This document shows, in pieces, positions 50,367-60,738 of a DNA stretch of 64,000 nucleotides (its first letter is position 1; every line of letters begins with the position of its first letter). The stretch comes from Mesostigma viride (taxonomy: Eukaryota > Streptophyta > Mesostigmatophyceae > Mesostigmatales > Mesostigmataceae). Under the pieces are notes generated by a model, which worked only from the letters and a program-made list of their open reading frames with translations, did no database searches and was not told where the DNA came from. Location of the stretch: positions 62,001-126,000 of the forward strand of contig RPFO01000911.1 of the NCBI GenBank assembly GCA_009746045.1, in the 5' to 3' direction. A program made the translations under genes and the position numbers.

Positions 50367-52716
50367 TCCTGTGCAAGCATAGCGTAGGTGTTTTTGTCAA
50401 GTTTGAGTTTCTCAAGGAAGAACGCAGCAAGAACTTGTGATCTAGCTGCTGGACATCAGGACGTGCTTTGATGGCTAGCTCATATTTCTTTGTCTCAGCC
50501 ACATAGTCCACTGATGTGACCCTGTATTCCTCTACCCACCTGAATGCCCCATAGATGTCCACAGATGAGGGGGTGGAGAGGAGGTCAGTTAGCTCCTTCA
50601 TGAAAGCCTCCCAAACTGCCCTAGCCTGCGTGTCCTGCCACTTGGGATACCTACGCTGGAAGACAAGAATGAGATTCTGAATCTGAGAAGAGGACTGATG
50701 GTAAAATCCCCCTGCATGAGAGATCCAAACCAATTCTTGACATTCAGTTCCTCCCTAGCCAGCTGCAGAGAGAGAAGTGCATGATTCCCCTGCTCCCTAG
50801 TATACCCCTCAGGCAGCCCCCTGACATTAATCCTATCCACAGGACGGTTTTCATTGTAAGTGGGCAACCTAGAGGGGGATGCAGGGGGAGAGGGAGAAGA
50901 TGGTGTTGCTGCTGCAGCATTCACAGGAGAGACCTGCTGAGAGGGAAGTGCTACTTGAGTGAGCTGAGCAGGATGGGCAAACATGGGCTGTGTAGGAGGG
51001 TTAGACAACATAGGGGTGGGCTGGTGGGGGTGTGAGTGTGTGTCACTTCCCGCCTCCTGCTGCGGGCCTCCTCCCAATCATGGAAGGTGGGAGAGAGGGA
51101 CACTTCATCGTCAGTAGGGTTAGTAAGATTGTGATGCAACCAGGTAGGCAGAGTTAGCCACCTACCCGCCCCTCTCAGGATGGCGTTGTGTAGGAGCTCC
51201 AGCAAACGCACCAGACGCACCCTGCTGCCCTGCACCCTCCTCCCTGAGAGGAGAGCCTGCAGGGCAGGCAGCAGGTCGTCGCACACCCTGCGTGTGCCCT
51301 CTTGGAGGTTGGGCAGGCCCAGGATGTGCGTGATGATTGCACACACCAGGCTGCCCGCCTCCGCGACGTGCATCTGCTGGCTCCTGTCGGCCAGCCCACG
51401 GAAGGAGGCTGTGGCTGTCTGTATGGCACGCCACACGGCCTCATCACCAGGGTGATGAAGTCGCGACCTTGCAGGTCGCCCTCCAGCAGTGCTGGTTGCT
51501 GCCCAGCTGCGGTGGGACCCTGGGGCCCCTCCGGCCCTGCCAGGGACTTGTCCTTGTTGCGACTAGAGGGGGCCTGCCCCCCAGAGCCGCTGGAGGTGCC
51601 CGTGACACCCTCCATGGGGGCTGCATCCCCCGCCAGCGCCGGAGGCGCCGGCGTCGCTGCCGGGGTCCCTGCGACCCCGGGCGCTTGTGTCGCCGCCGGG
51701 GTCCCTGCGACCCCGGTGGCCTCCTCAGCCACCTGGCCCCCCACGCGGGCGGGGGAGCCTGCGGCTGAGGTTGGACCCTCTGACCTGCCAGAGGGTCCTG
51801 GGTGGCTTCACCACCCATGGGCGTGTTGGGGGCGTCTGCCGCCCCGCGCCCCGTCGCAGGCGGCATCGCAGCCGCCTCACGCCTATCCGGGCCCCAGCCA
51901 ACTGGCGTGACTTGGGGCCACGCTGGCAACGGAGTCAGCGCGATCTCTGGTCTGGAGACCACGCGCAGCGCCTCTCTCTGGCGCTGCCTGGACGCCCACT
52001 GATCAACAGTGCCGGGGTTGTGCCTCGGCCGATTGGCGAAACAGTACAGCCAAACCGCCACCTGAACCAGTGGGAGCTGCATCCTAAGACGCCCCTCGAT
52101 CAGCGAGTGCACCCGATGAACCTCTATCGCGTGTATCTGCTCATCTGGAAGCAACTGAAAACGTTCGAGCAAGATCCGGCCGTTCACCGCAATGAACGCC
52201 GGGATGTCGTCCTCCCCAAGGGGGAGAAAATGGGGTGGGCGCCCGAACATGACCGGGGGCGGAACATGTTCCCCATACCGGTCAATGTCCATGGTGGCCA
52301 TCTGTCGGCCCACGGAAAGGTTGCCAGACGTCGCAGGTGTCTGCGACGAAAGCTCAAGCGAAGGCCGAGGCCTCGCAGGCGGCACCTCGCCATCCTCCTC
52401 GGAGGAATCACTCCGCTCACGACCCCCGTCACCTGCGACGGGGAACGTCGTGCCCGGGGGACCTGCCCCCCAGGTGCCATGGCGGACAAACCGCCAGTGG
52501 CAAACGGCCGCCCGCTCGCCATCCCCCGGGCGCCGGGCCCCACCTGCGGGCCCCGACGCCTGGGTTGGTCAGCGACCACCGTGCGGAAGGGACGTTGGGC
52601 GTCACCCTCGCATCGGTGGTGGAGGGCGTGCCCTCCGGCGAAAGGCGGGGTGAGGTGCGCCTGGCAGGCGCCTTCCCCTTGTTGTTGTTGCCGTTGTTGC
52701 CGTTGTTGGAAGCCAT
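50367..52716 (-). pseudogene. Gag region of the copia-like element, multiply frame-shifted
   Basis: A plausible start is ATG at 52716 (MASNNGNNGNNNKG), 43 bp inside the LTR. Coding-like sequence then continues through at least five frame changes. The pieces include MATMDIDRYGEHVPPPVMF... (52385-51800), GVAGTPAATQAPGVAGTP... (51744-51450), ATASFRGLADRSQQMHVAEAG... (51436-51077), QPTPMLSNPPTQPM...NVKNWFGSLMQGD (51040-50710) and YPKWQDTQARAVWEAFMKEL (50733-50400). The last is followed by MAKYWEDMKEALDY of the next frame. Several breaks fall in GC-rich or homopolymer DNA, so assembly error is possible. Confidence 0.6.
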
Positions 52717-52741
52717 ATCTTTTTTTTTGCTTAAAAAAAAT

Positions 52742-52759
52742 ATCGAACTTTTCAGTCCA
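52742..52759 (-). other. Primer-binding-site candidate of the copia-like element
   Basis: On the minus strand tggactgaaaagttcgat follows the 5' LTR directly. The TGG start matches a tRNA CCA end; the tRNA was not identified. Confidence 0.5.
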
Positions 52760-53214
52760 AGTTGGATGGAGACTAGGGACGACGAACAACTGCGAAAGCT
52801 GAGAGCGAATGATGATTGTATTACAATAATACAATGAGAGAGAGATGAAAGCTGAGGGCTCAGAATGGAACTGGGCAGACTCGGGTGCTGTGGCACTCCC
52901 CAGTGCTACGCCTATATGCCTATGGCGGTGCTACCTGCAGCACACGACCAGTGGACAAGTGTACACTGCAATGCCATGCGACCACGTCACTAGCATCCAG
53001 CTAAGACTCGGCCCGTCAGGCCCGGCTACACCGGACCTGGCGGGTCGAACTAGCACCTAGGAACAGTCTGGCACTAACCGCACATCGGTCCACATGACAC
53101 CTCAGTACCGTACACCCTGCCGTACTGTACTGAGGTGTCCCGCTCAGCCGCGGTAGGCAATACGCGGCGCGCAGGCCGGAAATCCGTGTGTCAGCCTAAG
53201 CATCTCATCTAACT
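52760..53214 (-). repeat. 5' LTR of the copia-like element (minus strand)
   Basis: 455 bp, apparently identical to 44726-45180. Confidence 0.92.
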
Positions 53215-54449
53215 GGCTGCACACACACGTACATCCACCGCGCACGCAAGGGGCAACTGCACACACACGTACATCCACCGCGCACGCAAGGGGCGGCTGC
53301 ACACACACGTACACACACCGCGCACGCAAGGGGCAACTGCACACACATGTACACACACCGCGCACGCTTGGGGCGGCTGCACACACACGTACCTACACCG
53401 CGCACGCAAGGGGCGGCTGCACACACACGTACATACACCGCGCACGCAAGGGGCAACTGCACACACATGTACATACACCGCGCACGCAAGGGGCAACTGC
53501 ACACACATGTACACACACCGCGCACGCAAGGGGCAACTGCACACACACGTACACACACCGCGCACGCTTGGGGCGGCTGCACACACACGTAAATACACCG
53601 CGCACGCAAGGGGCGGCTGCACACACACGTACATCCACCGCGCACGCAAGGGGCAACTGCACACACATGTACACACACCGCGCACGCTTGGGGCAGCTGC
53701 ACTCACATGTACACACACCGCGCACGCAAGGGCCGGCTGCACACACACGAAAAACCACCGCGCACGCAAGGGGCAACTGCACACACACGTACATACACCG
53801 CGCACGCAAGGGGCGGCTGCACACACACGTACACACACCGCGCACGCAAGGGGCAACTGCACACACATGTACACACACCGCGCACGCTTGGGGCGGTTGC
53901 ACACACACGTACCTACACCGCGCACGCAAGGGGCGGCTGCACACACACGTACATACACCGCGCACGCAAGGGGCAACTGCACACACATGTACATACACCG
54001 CGCAACCACGGGGCGGCTGCACACACACGTACATACACCGCGCACGCAAGGGGCAACTGCACACACATGTACACACACCGCGCACGCTTGGGGCGGCTGC
54101 ACACACACGTACCTACACCGCGCACGCAAGGGGCGGCTGCACACACACGTACATACACCGCGCACGCAAGGGGCAACTGCACACACATGTACATACACCG
54201 CGCAACCACGGGGCGGCTGCACACACACGTACACACACCGCGCACGCAAGGGGCAGCTGCACACACACGTACATACACCATGCACGCAAGGGGCTGCACA
54301 CACACTTACACACACCTTGCACGCAAGGGCCGGCATGCACACACACTGGCATACACCGCGCACGCAAGGGGCGGCTGCACACACGTACATACACCGCGCA
54401 CGCAAGGGGCGAGTGCACACACACGTACACACACCGCGCACGCAATTAA
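53215..54449. repeat. 40-bp satellite array, segment 4
   Basis: Copies 30084-31318 at a constant offset of 23131, including the rare ggttgca variant shared with position 30775. It ends in the TTAA (54446-54449) duplicated by the next insertion. Confidence 0.95.
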
Positions 54450-54462
54450 CCCCTCAACCGTC

Positions 54463-55734
54463 TTTGACTCGTGACTAAAATGAGTCACGAGTTGCACAGT
54501 ATGCCACAGGTGCCCCCATTCAGCCTAATTATTTTTTCTAGACCATACTAGGAACCAAGCATAACCATATTAGGGCCCACCTGGGGGTATAGTGGGTGGT
54601 CCCAGTGCTAGCCCCCCCTGCTCTATAAATAGCCCCCCCCTCAGGGGGGTACGGTGAGTGTGCGCGGTGACACCCTTATAATGGATGATAGACCCCTTTC
54701 CTCCATGAGTTGACCCTGGGGTTGGTTTTGTAGATAGATTTTTTAGTTAGGATGGGATACAAACACTAAAAATTGTAACTCCCCCAGGGACCCATCAGCT
54801 GGTGCTAAAAATAACTGGTGACTATTTTGAGTCGCGAGTTTTGGGGGGGCTAAAATAGGCATCCTAGTGCAGTTTTGAACATGGAAACGATAGGTAAGCA
54901 TGGAGTATGGGCAAACATGCATGCTAACACTTATTCCAACCTGTGTGCCACCAATATCTGCCATAACCACTGCAGGTCCCTGCCGGATATGATTGGAGAC
55001 GACTACGCGCGGGCCGCGAGTACGGGGTTCACAACCTTATCATGCATGATGGAGCACGTATACCTTGGATTTCACCCTAGTATTTCAGGGGGGACTGCAA
55101 CTGTACCCAAGCACTACATCCAAACACTTACATGTCTTGTTTCACCCAGGGACCCACAAGATAATGCTAAAAATAGCTGGTGACTATTTTGAGTCACCAG
55201 TTTGGGGGGGGCTAGAATAAACATCCTAGTGCAGTTTTGAACATGGAAATGATAGGTAAGCATGAAACATGCATGATTATGTTTATTCCAGCCTATGTGG
55301 CACAAATATATGCCACAATAAGCGTAAATGCTTGCAGACCCGCTCATACTGTGGTCCTTATTTTTACATGCATGATGGACCTTGCACACAAAGTCAAAAC
55401 ATCCCAGCACTCCTAGATAAATTAGTGACCAAGGGACCATGCATGCAGTAACACTGAAAATTGCCAACTAGAAATAGGTGGCACTGTGACCATCACGGAG
55501 CAGATTTTCAAACTGCACAAGTTATGCATAAACATGAAAGCTAATAAGACATGACCATGAAACAATAAACCATGCAGGCTAACAACATGAAACCAAATAA
55601 CACATGCACAGGTGGGTCCATGAAACAATAACACACACTTCAAACCATGCCGGCCCATGGTGATACACGGCGCGCATGAGCGCGGGCAGGAAAGGCCAAA
55701 TGCCATGCCACGTAGGCAACAAATGCTAGCATTC
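54463..55734. other. Left non-coding part of the piggyBac element
   Basis: It contains a perfect 10-bp-arm hairpin ACTCGTGACT/AGTCACGAGT (54467-54492) near the terminal repeat and a TATA-like TATAAATA (54624-54631). It also holds a direct repeat of about 125 bp (around 54783-54905 and 55145-55267) containing 'ggtgactattttgagtc'. No gene is seen. Confidence 0.65.
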
Positions 55735-57002
55735 TTAGTCAGCCTCCGTAGGACTATATCCCCGGCGGACATGCCCCGCCCTGAGATGGCGGCGCCGCGC
55801 CACCCCCTTGAGCTTCCGGGTGGTGGCTGCTGCCCCCCTCGTGGTAGTGGCGCCCTTGAAATTCTTGGCGCATTCGCCACGCTGGGAGAGGCGCTGCCAT
55901 ACCCGCTGCTTCGTCACGTTGAAGTCCAGCCCCTCCACCTGCCCGGAGTGGAAGAGGCCGAAGCAGTTCCACTCGCTGTTGCTGCAGAACGCCATGTCAC
56001 AGTGCTCGCACATGACCGAGGTCTTGTGCTTCCTGCCTTGCGCGCAGCACAGTTGGCACAGCACTTGCTCCACCCAGAAATTTGCCCATCTCATGCATTG
56101 TTAAGGGGTGCCACTCACGCTCACCTGGCTTGCCCGCCCCCTTGAGCTCAGCATAGTCGTTGGTCTCCTTGACAATCTTGGCCACGACATCACATTGCAT
56201 GGGACCAGAAAAGGGAGACAAGCCCGAGGGGCCCAAACTTGAGCTGGGCAGGGGAAAGGTTTTGATAGCAGGCGGTACCCGTCATCGGCGACAGCACCGG
56301 AGTATCGGGAAAAGGAAACACACCTGGCTTGCCGAAACCAGATCTCCAGACAGTCTCGGCTGGCTCCTCAGTGGCAGGAGTGTCGTTAGGAAAAAACGAA
56401 TCATCGAGCTCAGCCTCACCGCTCGGCACCGGACCCTCCGCACCCTTCTGGTAAACAAAGTCGTCATCGGAAGCGTCCGAGACAACGCTCTCGCTGGCCG
56501 CCGCCTTGGTCTGACGGCGCCTTTTCGGGGCGTGGCTGATGGCTGGGTTCTTCTTCGGGTTGCCGACAGCGCGCTTCCCCGGCTCGCGTCGCTTGACCGG
56601 TGTGGGCAGCTCGATATCCTCGGATTTGTCGTCGTCGTCCTCACCGGCGTCAGAATCGCTATCCTGGCCCTGCTCGCTATCATCGTCACTGCTACCTGCC
56701 GTTGGGACCTTCCTGGCTGCGCATTCTTTCACTAGAGCTTCGTACTCATCTGAGCTGCACGAATATATGATAATCTGCTCACGGGTGAATGGGTACGTGA
56801 GCTTGTCGTCCGGGAAATAGCACCGTGCACCATCTCCGGACCTGTTCACTGTCACTACCTTGCCCGGCAAACGTACCTCGCTGTGTTTTTCCCCATACTG
56901 CTCTATCGCCCAGTCTAGTCCGAATTTTTCCACAGGCACTGCCATGAAAATGCCCTTCTTTACCTTGAAAGTCCGTATATCTGCCTGCATTTCGTCCGCC
57001 AT
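55735..57002 (-). pseudogene. piggyBac transposase remnant lacking the DDD core
   Basis: The N-terminal frame (57002-56190, MADEMQADIRTF) has an acidic linker (SDDDSEQGQDSDSD) and basic stretches (KRRRQTK). The next frame (56236-56070) has KIVKETNDYAEL and WHPLTMHEMGKFLG, which match the conserved piggyBac block before the catalytic domain (TNxYA ... FLG). A third frame (56094-55735) then has LCQLCCAQGRKHKTSVMCEHC...CFGLFHS, the Cys-rich C-terminal DNA-binding domain. FLG and the first Cys are only about 20 bases apart. The several hundred residues that normally hold the catalytic Asp residues are therefore missing. The product cannot transpose by itself but could still bind ends. Confidence 0.85.
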
Positions 57003-57300
57003 GTCTACATCCGCGCTCCCTTCTTTTTTCGCATCCTTCGTTTTCGTACGTTTTTGTCAATTTTTTTTACCGCCCAAACCTGCATGCACCAGGGTACCCT
57101 GTTGACTTTGACCAGGGTTTCCACCCTGATACGGTGGTCAAATACGGTCAGACAAGTGTCCTACGGATAGAGTGAATCTAGATCTTTTCGGTGGTCTAGT
57201 TGGTTCCCGCCAAAACCTTCCCGCCAAATCCCTACAGGGCGCACAAACTCATGCCGAATGTGAGGCATGAGAAAAACTCGCAGTCGAAAATCGGCACGAG
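57003..57300 (-). promoter_or_regulatory. 5' flank of the piggyBac transposase remnant
   Basis: Nearly 300 bp between the ATG and the right inverted repeat, with repeated cccgccaaa pieces (57210-57230). This is where the transposase promoter should lie; no clear TATA box was seen. Confidence 0.4.
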
Positions 57301-57313
57301 GACGGTTTAGGGG

Positions 57314-57973
57314 TTAAGGGACGGCTGCACACACACGTACATACACCGCGCACGCAAGGGGCAACGGCACTCACATGTACATACACCATGCACGCAAGGG
57401 GCGGCTGCACACACACGTACACACACCATGCACGCAAGGAGCGACTTCACGCACAGGTACACACACCATGCACGCAAGGTTCGGCTGCACACACATGTAC
57501 ATCCACCGCGCACGCAAGGGGCGGCTGCACACACATGTACATACACCATGCACGCAAGGGGCGGCTGCACACACCTGTACATCCACCGCGCACGCAAGGG
57601 GCGAGTGCACACACACGTACACACACCGCGCACGCAAGGGGCGGCTGCACACACACGTACACACACCATGCACGCAAGGGCCGGCATGCACACACAGTAT
57701 ACACACACCGCGCACGCAAGGGGCGGCTGCACACACACGTACATACACTGCGCACGCAAGGGGCTGCTGCACACACACTTACACTCACCATGCACGCAAG
57801 GGGCGGCTGCACACACACGTACATACACCGCGCACGCAAGGGACGGCTGCACACACACGTACATACACCGCGCACGCAAGGGGCAACTGCCCGCACATGT
57901 ACATCCACCGCGCACGCAATTAAGGGACGGCTGCACACACACGTACATACACCGCGCACGCAAGGGGCAACGG
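57314..57973. repeat. 40-bp satellite array, segment 5
   Basis: Copies 31315-31974 at offset 25999. It starts with the TTAA duplicated by the piggyBac element and ends with AACGG, the target of the next insertion. Confidence 0.95.
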
Positions 57974-58717
57974 TGTCAGAAACCGGGGCTCGGAGGAAAG
58001 ATCTTTTGCCTGTTATGACCCAGATATTGCACAAGTGTATGGAAAAGACTTCTTGTATTAAAATACGTTTACTGAGAGTGGAAAACACGGTGCGGCCAAC
58101 ACTGGGCGCAGTCTACCATAGCCAACACTGGGCCAGGGCAAATGACAATGCCAACACTGGGCAGGGTCACACGACCAACACTGGGTCGGGGCCACACACG
58201 GCTAGGCAAGCAAACAACTCTAGGAACACAAAGTAGTGGCGGCTAATGCATTATGCACCGTTGATTTACATCTGACGGCACTGCAGCTTAGCGTCTCTAC
58301 AACCACGGAAAGAACACTAGATAATAACGACTTTGCAGCCTGTAATCTATTGTCCACATCATGGTACATTGTGTGTGTGGTCTGATAGGCTCAAAGTCCT
58401 ATCGCCTCCAGGGCGGCACCACAAACTGCGGACCTGATCTGATCCGGAGAGAGCCGATGTAAATTACGGCACCTGTAACGGTGCTGACAGGTAACGCTTG
58501 CTGTTTTCCGAGCAACATCATTCGGATTTTAGTACACTCAAACATTGTATATGATATTAAACTAGTCAACGACCTGTGGGTGCAATTAATAGGGATGCAA
58601 ACCCAACAACAAGTCGTGTAAATAAACACCTAGCTGACGGCGTCAATTTTCCCCGCATATAATGCGTGATAACATAATGCGTGACAAAAGTAGAGAAACA
58701 TCGCTAGATATTTGACA
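57974..58717 (-). repeat. 3' LTR, family 2 (minus strand)
   Basis: 744 bp, identical in the parts compared to 59995-60738. It contains a small degenerate tandem repeat of ccaacactggg (about 58095-58190, four copies). Confidence 0.92.
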
Positions 58718-58747
58718 CACCCCCATACTGCATGTCACGTATTCCGG

Positions 58748-59632
58748 CTACTCAATGAAAAAACCAGCAGGAACATCTGCCACGTCGTCAGCCAGTGGCT
58801 CGCCGTCCATGGTGAAGTGCGCCTCAGGTTTCTTGGACTTGTTCTCCGCCTTCTTGGACCAGCAGCGATCCTCAGTGTGACCGGTACGGTGGCAGTGCTT
58901 GCAGGTCAGCACTTTCCCACCCTTGGTGAGGAAGACTGATTCGTCGATAGTACCCGCACAGTGGGGGCAGGCAGCAGTATGATACACTGGTGCACTGGAA
59001 TCTGAGCTGCCAGCTTGGGCCGCGCGGTGCACACGCAGATGGTCGTCCACTTTCAGGACGGCGGTCTTGTAGTCTTTCCACGTCAAGTCGGGGGGAAGGT
59101 TGTACGCCGCCAGGACGGGGCCATACTGGGCAGGAAGTCTGCGGCGGTGTGATGTCACCAGGATGGAATCATGGAGTTTATTGTTGCTTAATTTATTATA
59201 TTGCAGGTACAATCGTTCGGTGAGATTGACATTTGCAGGAACAGAATCCATGGGAATCTGCTCAGCTGACAGCAGTTCCTCAAGTGTCGCGGCCTGATGG
59301 GTGGATGTCGTTTCGTCACGTCCATAGACGTCAACCAGGACGGTCCACGCCTCGTGCATATACTTGTTGGGGGCCGTAGCGGCATGCAGTAGCGCGTTGC
59401 CGTCGAGGCCAGCAATCAGGGCAGCGTAACCAATTTTTTGCTGCTTTACCACGATCGGATCCTTTCCAGCTAGTACATCTGAATATCCGAGGGCGTCGAA
59501 TTGCCCTTCCGCCTTGATTCGGAATCCGGTGAATTTCTTGGGGTCGCTCCCATCAAAGTTGAGATTCTTGAGAGCACTAAGAACGCTGCTCTCCTTGACT
59601 TCTCGTGCCACAGCTGGCGCACCTCCCGACAT
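58748..59632 (-). CDS. Gag with CCHC zinc knuckle, TR-GAG family 2
   Basis: 294 residues from MSGGAPAVAREVKES. The N-terminal part (LKNLNFDGSDPKKFTGF onward) resembles a copia-type Gag layout, with a helical middle. CPHC near 224-227 and the knuckle CKHCHRTGHTEDRC (CX2CX4HX4C) follow, then a Lys-rich stretch and an acidic tail (ADDVADVPAGFFIE). It ends 30 bp before the 3' LTR, leaving no room for pol. The tail ...PPGFVF in family 1 and ...PAGFFIE here may be homologous. Confidence 0.85.
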   Translation of the reverse strand: MSGGAPAVAREVKESSVLSALKNLNFDGSDPKKFTGFRIKAEGQFDALGYSDVLAGKDPIVVKQQKIGYAALIAGLDGNALLHAATAPNKYMHEAWTVLVDVYGRDETTSTHQAATLEELLSAEQIPMDSVPANVNLTERLYLQYNKLSNNKLHDSILVTSHRRRLPAQYGPVLAAYNLPPDLTWKDYKTAVLKVDDHLRVHRAAQAGSSDSSAPVYHTAACPHCAGTIDESVFLTKGGKVLTCKHCHRTGHTEDRCWSKKAENKSKKPEAHFTMDGEPLADDVADVPAGFFIE

Positions 59633-59978
59633 GTTCTTGATTGCGTTGGAGATTTGTAATGTGAAGTAAAGTGTGATTTAATCTCTCCAGAGATACTGCG
59701 TTGTTGTCGAGCAGATCCTGTAGATTTCTGATTGAAAAGTCTGGAAGTTCGCTGAAACACACACAGTTGAAAAATTCTTGTCGAATGCCACGCAGGAGCC
59801 AGCGGCAGTAGGCAGATTCAGGAAACACGCCCGGGAAGATGTCTTCAACTTGGGCAAAAAGCAGATTTGCTCTTGCGAGGTAGTCTGGGCAAGATTCTTC
59901 GGGAAATTGAAAAAGCTCAATTCCAGATCTCAGGTTGCGGTCGTTGGGAATTGGAAAATATGGGTTCATAGGCATCAC
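59577..59978 (-). CDS. Small ORF upstream of Gag, family 2 (133 residues)
   Basis: Starts MMPMNPYFPIPNDR, 16 bp inside the LTR, and overlaps the Gag start by 56 bases in another frame. No known domain was recognised. It occupies the same place as the 78-residue ORF of family 1 but shares no obvious sequence with it. Confidence 0.45.
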   Translation of the reverse strand: MMPMNPYFPIPNDRNLRSGIELFQFPEESCPDYLARANLLFAQVEDIFPGVFPESAYCRWLLRGIRQEFFNCVCFSELPDFSIRNLQDLLDNNAVSLERLNHTLLHITNLQRNQEHVGRCASCGTRSQGEQRS

Positions 59979-59980
59979 TC

Positions 59981-59994
59981 GCTACTCGATACCA
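59981..59994 (-). other. Primer-binding site, family 2
   Basis: On the minus strand tggtatcgagtagc follows the LTR, the same initiator tRNA-Met-type core as family 1. Confidence 0.65.
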
Positions 59995-60738
59995 TGTCAG
60001 AAACCGGGGCTCGGAGGAAAGATCTTTTGCCTGTTATGACCCAGATATTGCACAAGTGTATGGAAAAGACTTCTTGTATTAAAATACGTTTACTGAGAGT
60101 GGAAAACACGGTGCGGCCAACACTGGGCGCAGTCTACCATAGCCAACACTGGGCCAGGGCAAATGACAATGCCAACACTGGGCAGGGTCACACGACCAAC
60201 ACTGGGTCGGGGCCACACACGGCTAGGCAAGCAAACAACTCTAGGAACACAAAGTAGTGGCGGCTAATGCATTATGCACCGTTGATTTACATCTGACGGC
60301 ACTGCAGCTTAGCGTCTCTACAACCACGGAAAGAACACTAGATAATAACGACTTTGCAGCCTGTAATCTATTGTCCACATCATGGTACATTGTGTGTGTG
60401 GTCTGATAGGCTCAAAGTCCTATCGCCTCCAGGGCGGCACCACAAACTGCGGACCTGATCTGATCCGGAGAGAGCCGATGTAAATTACGGCACCTGTAAC
60501 GGTGCTGACAGGTAACGCTTGCTGTTTTCCGAGCAACATCATTCGGATTTTAGTACACTCAAACATTGTATATGATATTAAACTAGTCAACGACCTGTGG
60601 GTGCAATTAATAGGGATGCAAACCCAACAACAAGTCGTGTAAATAAACACCTAGCTGACGGCGTCAATTTTCCCCGCATATAATGCGTGATAACATAATG
60701 CGTGACAAAAGTAGAGAAACATCGCTAGATATTTGACA
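59995..60738 (-). repeat. 5' LTR, family 2 (minus strand)
   Basis: 744 bp, matching 57974-58717. Confidence 0.92.

Larger units (their letters stand above)
44726..53214 (-). mobile_element. Ty1/copia-like LTR retrotransposon with unusual domain order (8489 bp)
   Basis: 455-bp LTRs (44726-45180, 52760-53214) flank minus-strand Gag-integrase-protease-RT-RNase H. The LTRs begin AGTT and end AACT rather than TG...CA. GGCTG is duplicated on both sides (44721-44725, 53215-53219). The sister array at 30084-30088 is empty, and the coordinate offsets differ by 8494 (8489 plus 5). The LTRs appear identical, yet gag and pol are split by many frame changes, so either assembly indels or mobilisation by another copy must be invoked. 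Confidence 0.92.
54450..57313 (-). mobile_element. piggyBac-superfamily transposon, internally deleted (2864 bp)
   Basis: 13-bp terminal inverted repeats cccctcaaccgtc (54450-54462) and gacggtttagggg (57301-57313) differ at one base. They are flanked by TTAA on both sides (54446-54449, 57314-57317), the piggyBac target. The interior has a transposase remnant keeping both ends but not the catalytic core. Uninterrupted sister sites (caattaaggg) occur at 25493, 31315 and 39375, and the offsets differ by exactly 2868 (2864 plus 4). Confidence 0.93.
57974..60738 (-). mobile_element. TR-GAG LTR retrotransposon, family 2 (2765 bp)
   Basis: 744-bp LTRs (TGTCA...TGACA) flank two minus-strand ORFs, the second a Gag with a zinc knuckle; no pol is present. 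AACGG is duplicated at both sides (57969-57973, 60739-60743). The sister array is empty at 31970-31974 and the offsets differ by 2770 (2765 plus 5). LTR ends, primer site and polypurine tract resemble family 1, but the LTR bodies and proteins differ. Confidence 0.93.

Noticed and set aside
49785-50387. Plus-strand frames rich in Val/Leu/Cys opposite the copia pol
   Set aside because: They are the reverse complement of the Asn and Lys-Gly codon runs in the real minus-strand protein.
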